The notes under the pieces are model-generated. The model was not told the DNA's origin and made no database searches. It was given only the letters and a program-made list of their open reading frames with translations. Source: Mesorhizobium sp. M1E.F.Ca.ET.045.02.1.1 (GTDB lineage: Bacteria > Pseudomonadota > Alphaproteobacteria > Rhizobiales > Rhizobiaceae). Taken from it: DNA of 64,000 nucleotides. The stretch lies in contig NZ_CP034447.1 in assembly GCF_003952485.1 (NCBI RefSeq), positions 7,020,501 through 7,084,500 on the forward strand, in the 5' to 3' direction. Made by a program: the position numbers and the translations under genes. Shown piece after piece: positions 59,431 through 64,000 of this stretch (its first letter is position 1; every line of letters begins with the position of its first letter).

Positions 59431-60759
59431 ATGGCCTATCACAATCCTCCCACGACGCCGCGCAGATCCGCGACCTTCGACGACTACACGCTCTCTGAAA
59501 TCCGCCGCGCGGCCGCCACCGGCATCTACGATATCCGCGGCGGCGGCGCCAAGCGCAAGCTGCCGCATTTCGACGACCTTCTGTTCCTCGGCGCCTCGAT
59601 CTCGCGCTATCCGCTCGAAGGCTATCGCGAGCGCTGCGACACCAGCGTCGTGCTGGGCTCGCGTCACGCCAAGAAGCCGATCGAACTGAAGATCCCGATC
59701 ACCATTGCCGGCATGAGCTTCGGCTCGCTCTCCGGCCCGGCCAAGGAAGCGCTCGGCCGCGGCGCCACGCTCGCCGGCACCTCGACCACTACCGGTGACG
59801 GCGGCATGACCGAGGAAGAGCGCGGCCATTCGAAGACGCTGGTCTATCAGTATCTGCCCTCGCGCTACGGCATGAACCCGCGCGACCTGCGCCGCGCCGA
59901 CGCGATCGAAGTCGTCGTCGGCCAAGGCGCCAAGCCAGGCGGTGGCGGCATGCTGCTCGGCCAGAAGATTTCCGACCGCGTCGCCGAAATGCGCACCCTG
60001 CCCAAGGGCATCGACCAGCGCTCGGCCTCGCGCCATCCCGACTGGACCGGGCCGGACGATCTCGAGATCAAGATCCTGGAACTGCGCGAGATCACCGACT
60101 GGGAAAAGCCGATCTACGTCAAGGTCGGTGGCGCCCGCCCCTATTACGATACAGCGCTCGCGGTGAAGGCCGGCGCCGATGTCGTCGTGGTCGACGGCAT
60201 GCAGGGCGGCACGGCAGCGACCCAGGAAGTGTTCATCGAGAATGTCGGCCAGCCGACGCTTGCCTGCATCAGGCCGGCGGTGCAGGCGCTGCAGGATCTC
60301 GGCATGCACCGCAAGGTGCAGTTGATCGTCTCGGGCGGCATCCGCAACGGCGCCGATGTCGCCAAGGCGCTGGCGCTTGGCGTCGACGCAGTGTCGATCG
60401 GCACGGCGGCGCTGGTCGCGCTCGGCGACAACGATCCGCGCTGGGAAGCGGATTACAACGCGCTCGGCACCACTGCCGGCGCCTATGACGACTGGCATGA
60501 AGGCCGCGACCCGGCCGGCATCACCACCCAGGACCCCGAGCTGATGAAGCGGATCGACCCGATCGCTGCCGGACGGCGACTGGCGAATTACCTCAAGGTG
60601 ATGACGCTGGAGGCGCAGACGATTGCGCGCGCCTGCGGCAAGAACAGCCTGCACAATCTCGAGCCCGAGGATCTCGTCGCGCTTACCATCGAAGCGGCTG
60701 CCATGGCCGGCGTGCCGCTTGCCGGCACCAACTGGATACCGGGGAAGAACGGCTTCTGA
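59431..60759 (+). CDS. mgsC: N-methylglutamate synthase subunit C (FMN-binding glutamate synthase, GlxD-like)
   Basis: 442 residues. TIM-barrel with AGMSFGSLSGPAKEALGRGA, GGGGMLLGQKISDRVAEMR, IYVKVGGARPYYDTALAVKAGADVVVVDGMQGGTAA and LIVSGGIRNGADVAKALALG, the FMN/2-oxoglutarate-binding pattern of glutamate synthase central domains (COG0069). Catalyses the reductive amination part of N-methylglutamate synthesis. Eight bases after MgsB. Confidence 0.92.
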   Translation: MAYHNPPTTPRRSATFDDYTLSEIRRAAATGIYDIRGGGAKRKLPHFDDLLFLGASISRYPLEGYRERCDTSVVLGSRHAKKPIELKIPITIAGMSFGSLSGPAKEALGRGATLAGTSTTTGDGGMTEEERGHSKTLVYQYLPSRYGMNPRDLRRADAIEVVVGQGAKPGGGGMLLGQKISDRVAEMRTLPKGIDQRSASRHPDWTGPDDLEIKILELREITDWEKPIYVKVGGARPYYDTALAVKAGADVVVVDGMQGGTAATQEVFIENVGQPTLACIRPAVQALQDLGMHRKVQLIVSGGIRNGADVAKALALGVDAVSIGTAALVALGDNDPRWEADYNALGTTAGAYDDWHEGRDPAGITTQDPELMKRIDPIAAGRRLANYLKVMTLEAQTIARACGKNSLHNLEPEDLVALTIEAAAMAGVPLAGTNWIPGKNGF

Positions 60760-60795
60760 GACAAACTTCCAAGATCACATAAGCGAGGAACTATA

Positions 60796-62103
60796 ATGGG
60801 GAACGATCTCGCCGCATTCGCCAAGGAGAACGGCGTAAAATATTTCATGATCTCCTACACCGACCTGTTCGGCGGGCAGCGCGCCAAGCTGGTGCCGGCG
60901 CAGGCGATCGCCGACATGCAGAAGGACGGTGCCGGATTCGCCGGTTTCGCGACGTGGCTCGACCTGACGCCGGCGCATCCCGACATGCTGGCTGTGCCGG
61001 ATCCGGATTCGGTGATTCAACTGCCATGGAAGCGCGAGGTCGCCTGGGTTGCCGCTAACTGCATCATGGACGACAAGTCGGTCGAGCAGGCGCCGCGCAA
61101 CACGCTGAAGCGGCTGATCACCGAGGCCGCCCGAGACGGCATGCATGTCAAGACCGGCATCGAGGCCGAGTTCTTCCTGATCTCGCCGGACGGCAGCGCC
61201 ATCTCCGACCAGTACGACACTGCGTCCAAGCCCTGCTACGACCAGCAGGCGGTGATGCGCCGCTACGACGTGATCGCCGAGATCTGCGACCACATGCTGG
61301 CGCTCGGCTGGGGCCCGTATCAGAACGACCATGAGGACGCCAACGGCCAGTTCGAGATGAACTGGGCCTTCGACGACGCGCTGGCAACCGCCGACAAGCA
61401 CTCCTTCTTCAAGTTCATGGTCAAGTCTGTCGCGGAAAAGCACGGCCTGCGCGCGACCTTCATGCCCAAGCCTTTCCAGGGCCTGACCGGCAATGGCTGC
61501 CATGCGCATATCTCGGTTTGGGACGAGACCGGCAAGACCAATGTCTTCGCCGACAATTCGGAAGAACTCGGGCTGTCCGCCAAGGGCAGGAACTTCCTCG
61601 GCGGCATCATGAAGCATGCCTCGGCGCTAGCCGCGATCACCAATCCGACGGTGAACTCCTACAAGCGCATCAACGCGCCACGCACGATTTCGGGGGCGAC
61701 CTGGGCCCCGAACACGGTGACCTGGACCGGAAACAACCGCACCCATATGGTGCGCGTGCCCGGTCCCGGCCGCTTCGAGCTGCGCCTGCCCGACGGCGCG
61801 GCCAATCCCTACCTGCTGCAGGCCGTGATCGTCGCCGCCGGCCTCGACGGCATCCGCTCCAGGGCCGATCCCGGCAAGCGCTACGACATCGACATGTACC
61901 AGTTCGGCCATACCGTGACGGATGCGCCGAAACTGCCGCTCAACCTGCTCGATGCGTTGCGCGAATTCGACAACGACAAATCGCTCAAGGCGGCGCTGGG
62001 TGAGGAATTTTCGTCGGCATATCTAAAGCTGAAGCAGCAGGAATGGAATTCCTATGCTTCGCACTTCACGCAGTGGGAGCGCGACCACACGCTGGATATC
62101 TAG
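60796..62103 (+). CDS. gmaS: gamma-glutamylmethylamide synthetase (GlnT/GmaS type glutamine synthetase)
   Basis: 435 residues of the GlnA superfamily. Marks: GIEAEFFL (metal-binding Glu), NDHEDANGQFEMNW, FMPKPFQGLTGNGCHAHISV and NSYKRINAPRTISGATWAPN. Placement directly after mgsABC and before the mgd genes assigns it to ATP-dependent ligation of methylamine to glutamate. Alternatively labelled glnT (type III-like glutamine synthetase). Context makes GmaS the better call. Confidence 0.88.
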   Translation: MGNDLAAFAKENGVKYFMISYTDLFGGQRAKLVPAQAIADMQKDGAGFAGFATWLDLTPAHPDMLAVPDPDSVIQLPWKREVAWVAANCIMDDKSVEQAPRNTLKRLITEAARDGMHVKTGIEAEFFLISPDGSAISDQYDTASKPCYDQQAVMRRYDVIAEICDHMLALGWGPYQNDHEDANGQFEMNWAFDDALATADKHSFFKFMVKSVAEKHGLRATFMPKPFQGLTGNGCHAHISVWDETGKTNVFADNSEELGLSAKGRNFLGGIMKHASALAAITNPTVNSYKRINAPRTISGATWAPNTVTWTGNNRTHMVRVPGPGRFELRLPDGAANPYLLQAVIVAAGLDGIRSRADPGKRYDIDMYQFGHTVTDAPKLPLNLLDALREFDNDKSLKAALGEEFSSAYLKLKQQEWNSYASHFTQWERDHTLDI

Positions 62104-62105
62104 AA

Positions 62106-62151
62106 GCATCGGACCGAAAAGGGTGAAGCGGTCTTCGGGCAAATCCGATGC
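62106..62151. repeat. short palindromic intergenic repeat
   Basis: GCATCGGA (62106-62113) and TCCGATGC (62144-62151) flank CCGAAAAGGGTGAAGCGGTCTTCGGGCAAA, giving a stem-loop. GCATCGGACCGAAAAG-type units are a repeat I recognise from rhizobial intergenic regions. It lies two bases after the gmaS stop and may act as a 3' stem. Confidence 0.6.
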
Positions 62152-62196
62152 GTCAAGAAAGGTTCGGCGTAAGGCGAGCGGCCTTGGAATGATTTT

Positions 62197-63450
62197 ATGA
62201 AATACTCGATCTTCTCGCTCGCCCGCGCCGCCCTCTCCGGCCACAAGAACTGGAAGCCCACCTGGCGGGACGCCGCGCCCAAGGATCGCTACGACGTGGT
62301 GATCATCGGCGGCGGCGGTCATGGGCTGGCAACGGCCTGGTTCCTCGCCAGCGAGTTCGGCATCCGCAACGTCGCTGTGCTGGAGAAGAGCTGGATCGGC
62401 TCCGGCAATGCCGGCCGCAACACCACCATCATCCGCTCCAATTACGGCCTGCCCGGCAACACCGGCTTCTACGAGCTTTCGATGAAGCTGTGGGAGCGGA
62501 TGGAGCAGGATTTGAACTACAACGCGATGGTCAGCCAGCGCGGCGTGATCAACCTCTATCATTCCGACGCCCAGCGCGACGCCTTTGCCCGGCGCGGCAA
62601 CACCATGCGCATCAACGGCATCGACGCGGAGCTGCTCGACCAGGCGGCGCTCCGGAAGATGATGCCGTTCCTCAATTTCGAGAATGCGCGCTTTCCGATC
62701 CAGGGCGGGCTGCTGCAACGACGCGGCGGCACGGCGCGCCACGACGCCGTGGTCTGGGGCTATGCGCATGCTGCGAGCGAGCTCGGCGTCGACATCATCC
62801 AGAACTGCGAGGTCACCGGCTTCGTGCGCGACGCCAACGACAAGGTGACCGGCGTCGAGACCTCGCGCGGCCGGATCGGCGCCGGCAAGGTCGGCATGGC
62901 GGTTGCCGGCTCTTCGTCTCGCGTCGCGGCAATGGCGGGACTGAGGCTGCCGATCGAAAGCCACGTCCTGCAGGCCTTCGTCTCCGAAGCGATCAAGCCG
63001 CTCTTGCCCAACGTCATGACCTTCGGCGCCGGGCACTTCTACGTCAGCCAGTCCGACAAGGGCGGATTGGTCTTCGGCGGCGACATCGACGGCTACAATT
63101 CCTATGCCCAGCGCGGCAACCTGCCGGTCGTCGAGGATGTCTGCGAAGGCGGCATGGCGCTGATCCCGATGATCGGCCGCATACGGCTGCTGCGCCAGTG
63201 GGGCGGCATCATGGATATGTCGATGGACGGCTCGCCGATCATCGACAAGAGCCCGATCGACGGCCTCTATCTCAACGCCGGCTGGTGCTATGGCGGCTTC
63301 AAGGCGACGCCCGGCTCAGGCCTGGTCTTTGCCCATCTCATCGCGCGCGACGTACCGCACAAGGAAGCCGCCAGCTTCCGCCTCGACCGGTTCCAGCGCG
63401 GCGCCATGATCGACGAAAAGGGCCAGGGCGCCCAACCGAACCTGCACTGA
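62197..63450 (+). CDS. mgdA: N-methylglutamate dehydrogenase subunit A (sarcosine oxidase beta-like)
   Basis: 417 residues. FAD motif YDVVIIGGGGHGLATAWFLA, then VLEKSWIGSGNAGRNTTIIRSNY, and the DAO-type LYLNAGWCYGGFKATPGSGLVFAHL. Equivalent to SoxB. Together with MgdB-D forms a heterotetramer that oxidises N-methylglutamate to glutamate and a C1 unit taken up by tetrahydrofolate. Ninety-three bases after gmaS, a gap carrying the repeat. Confidence 0.9.
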   Translation: MKYSIFSLARAALSGHKNWKPTWRDAAPKDRYDVVIIGGGGHGLATAWFLASEFGIRNVAVLEKSWIGSGNAGRNTTIIRSNYGLPGNTGFYELSMKLWERMEQDLNYNAMVSQRGVINLYHSDAQRDAFARRGNTMRINGIDAELLDQAALRKMMPFLNFENARFPIQGGLLQRRGGTARHDAVVWGYAHAASELGVDIIQNCEVTGFVRDANDKVTGVETSRGRIGAGKVGMAVAGSSSRVAAMAGLRLPIESHVLQAFVSEAIKPLLPNVMTFGAGHFYVSQSDKGGLVFGGDIDGYNSYAQRGNLPVVEDVCEGGMALIPMIGRIRLLRQWGGIMDMSMDGSPIIDKSPIDGLYLNAGWCYGGFKATPGSGLVFAHLIARDVPHKEAASFRLDRFQRGAMIDEKGQGAQPNLH

Positions 63451-63460
63451 AGGCCCTGTC

Positions 63461-63736
63461 ATGCGGATAGTCTGTCCCTTCTGCGGCGAACGCGAACTCG
63501 GCGAGTTCACCTATCTCGGCGACGCCAAGCCGGAACGGCCGGCGGCCGGTGCCGGCGAGGACGCCGTCTACGACTATGTCTACCTGCGCGACAACATCGC
63601 CGGCGTGATGAGCGAGCACTGGTACCATGGCGGCGGCTGCCGGGCCTGGCTGAAGGTCACCCGCAACACGCTAACGCATGAGATTTCGGCCGTAGAGCCG
63701 GCGGCGGGCGCTGGGGCTAGGCAGGTTGCGAAATGA
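63461..63736 (+). CDS. mgdB: N-methylglutamate dehydrogenase subunit B (sarcosine oxidase delta-like)
   Basis: 91 residues. Zinc-ribbon-like CPFCGERELGEFTYLGDA and EHWYHGGGCRAWL are the SoxD marks (two Cys plus His/Cys for zinc). Slightly shorter than the ~100-residue norm. The stop overlaps an ATG (63733) whose frame is not continued by mgdC, because a repeat lies between mgdB and mgdC. Confidence 0.88.
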   Translation: MRIVCPFCGERELGEFTYLGDAKPERPAAGAGEDAVYDYVYLRDNIAGVMSEHWYHGGGCRAWLKVTRNTLTHEISAVEPAAGAGARQVAK

Positions 63737-63781
63737 GTTCTCCTGTCGAAGTCAGTGCTGCGGCGAAGATCGCCAGCTCCC

Positions 63782-63885
63782 TACCTCCCCCTTGTGGGGA
63801 GGTCGGACCGCAGGTCCGGGTGGGGGTCGGCGCCGTCCCCCCGCCCCGCTGTTTCGCAGCGACCCTCTCCACAAGGGGGAGGGTA
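63782..63885. repeat. palindromic intergenic repeat between mgdB and mgdC, 104 bp
   Basis: Outer arms: TACCTCCCCCTTGTGGGGAGGT (63782-63803) and the near-complement at 63862-63885. Inside are CGGACC-gca-GGTCCG (63804-63818) and CGCTG-tttcg-CAGCG (63847-63861). It belongs to the same general family as 12503-12649 (CTTGTGGG/CACAAGG). It occupies a gap where the sarcosine-oxidase-type genes normally touch. Confidence 0.8.
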
Positions 63886-63938
63886 AGGGGCGGCGCAAAC
63901 GTCTCCCATGAAGTCGAACCAATCGAAGGCCGGGCATC

Positions 63939-64000
63939 GTGATTTCCAGCCAATCCAATCGCCTCCCGTCCGGCGGCCTCATCGATCGCTCGGACGCGCT
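63939..64000 (+). CDS. mgdC: N-methylglutamate dehydrogenase subunit C (sarcosine oxidase alpha-like), start only
   Basis: The last 62 bases read VISSQSNRLPSGGLIDRSDAL from GTG 63939, the conserved opening of SoxA/MgdC (NRLPxGGLIDR). An AAGG stretch lies about 9 bases upstream. The rest of the ~1000-residue protein, with mgdD, would lie beyond the window edge. The GTG start is offset from the ATG at 63733 by a length that is not a multiple of three, so the repeat insertion changed the gene's start. Confidence 0.85.
   Translation, partial: MISSQSNRLPSGGLIDRSDA

Noticed and set aside
60796..62103. Ordinary glutamine synthetase GlnA
   Set aside because: Shorter type, and its position inside the mgs-mgd operon points to gamma-glutamylmethylamide synthetase.
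62197..63736. Sarcosine oxidase (SoxBD) annotation
   Set aside because: Sequence fits SoxB/SoxD, but the adjoining mgsABC-gmaS genes make N-methylglutamate dehydrogenase the better call.
1..64000. CRISPR arrays, tRNA/rRNA genes, transposases
   Set aside because: No regularly spaced repeats, cloverleaf sequences or DDE-type proteins were noticed in any part of the window.

Overview
The window looks like chromosome or large-replicon sequence from an alphaproteobacterium of the Rhizobiales, most likely Mesorhizobium or a close relative. The basis is high GC, dense catabolic ABC-transporter operons, an N-methylglutamate (methylamine) pathway in the rhizobial gene order, a small RNA of the alphaproteobacterial ar14 type, and intergenic palindromic repeats of kinds I associate with Mesorhizobium. 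No rRNA, tRNA, CRISPR array, transposase, phage or plasmid gene was seen. About 66 protein-coding genes are listed, along with one sRNA, two remnants or possible remnants, and a set of regulatory sites and repeats.

Region by region: (1) 1-1763: an ArsR/SRPBCC pair, a SnoaL-like protein and a decayed 2'-5' RNA ligase-like remnant. (2) 1764-10779: a minus-strand operon with a PotDABC-type transporter, gamma-glutamyltransferase, acyl-CoA ligase and ketopantoate-reductase-like enzyme, read away from a divergent GntR regulator. (3) 10798-16856: a second Pot-type transporter with a PuuB-like amine oxidase and a PuuR-like XRE-cupin regulator. (4) 17054-22388: a XylX-like FAH dehydratase, a FrcBCA-like sugar ABC transporter and a LacI regulator (a pentose/sugar-acid module). 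(5) 22484-22639: an ar14-like sRNA with three CCUCCUCCC loops. (6) 22674-28128: TetR, a small protein, an RND pump and its membrane-fusion protein. (7) 28138-29969: LysR and a divergent BesD-like Fe(II)/2-oxoglutarate hydroxylase. (8) 30062-42509: GntR, two enolase-superfamily enzymes, a dipeptide-type ABC transporter with a fused double ATPase, LysR, a second Tat-type binding protein and a double-DUF427 protein. (9) 42821-52870: a sugar/polyol module with a SAF-domain oxidoreductase, FGGY kinase, SorC regulator, RbsABC-type transporter and two SDRs. (10) 53000-57705: a HicB-like fragment, an XRE-cupin regulator, three small membrane proteins plus an APC permease, and two membrane hypotheticals. 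(11) 57790-64000: mgsABC-gmaS-mgdAB and the start of mgdC.

How it fits together: nearly every block is an uptake-plus-catabolism unit with its own dedicated regulator (GntR, XRE-cupin, LacI, SorC, LysR), and several have a recognisable palindromic operator next to the regulator. The last block converts methylamine to gamma-glutamylmethylamide (GmaS), then to N-methylglutamate (MgsABC), then to glutamate and a C1 unit (MgdABCD). The APC permease with three small membrane partners just upstream is a plausible amine importer for it, which is inference. Several binding-protein genes are followed by perfect RNA hairpins before the next transporter gene. Gene boundaries were chosen from Shine-Dalgarno spacing and 4-bp ATGA/GTGA overlaps. 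Long open frames on the opposite strand are GC-driven shadows and were left out.
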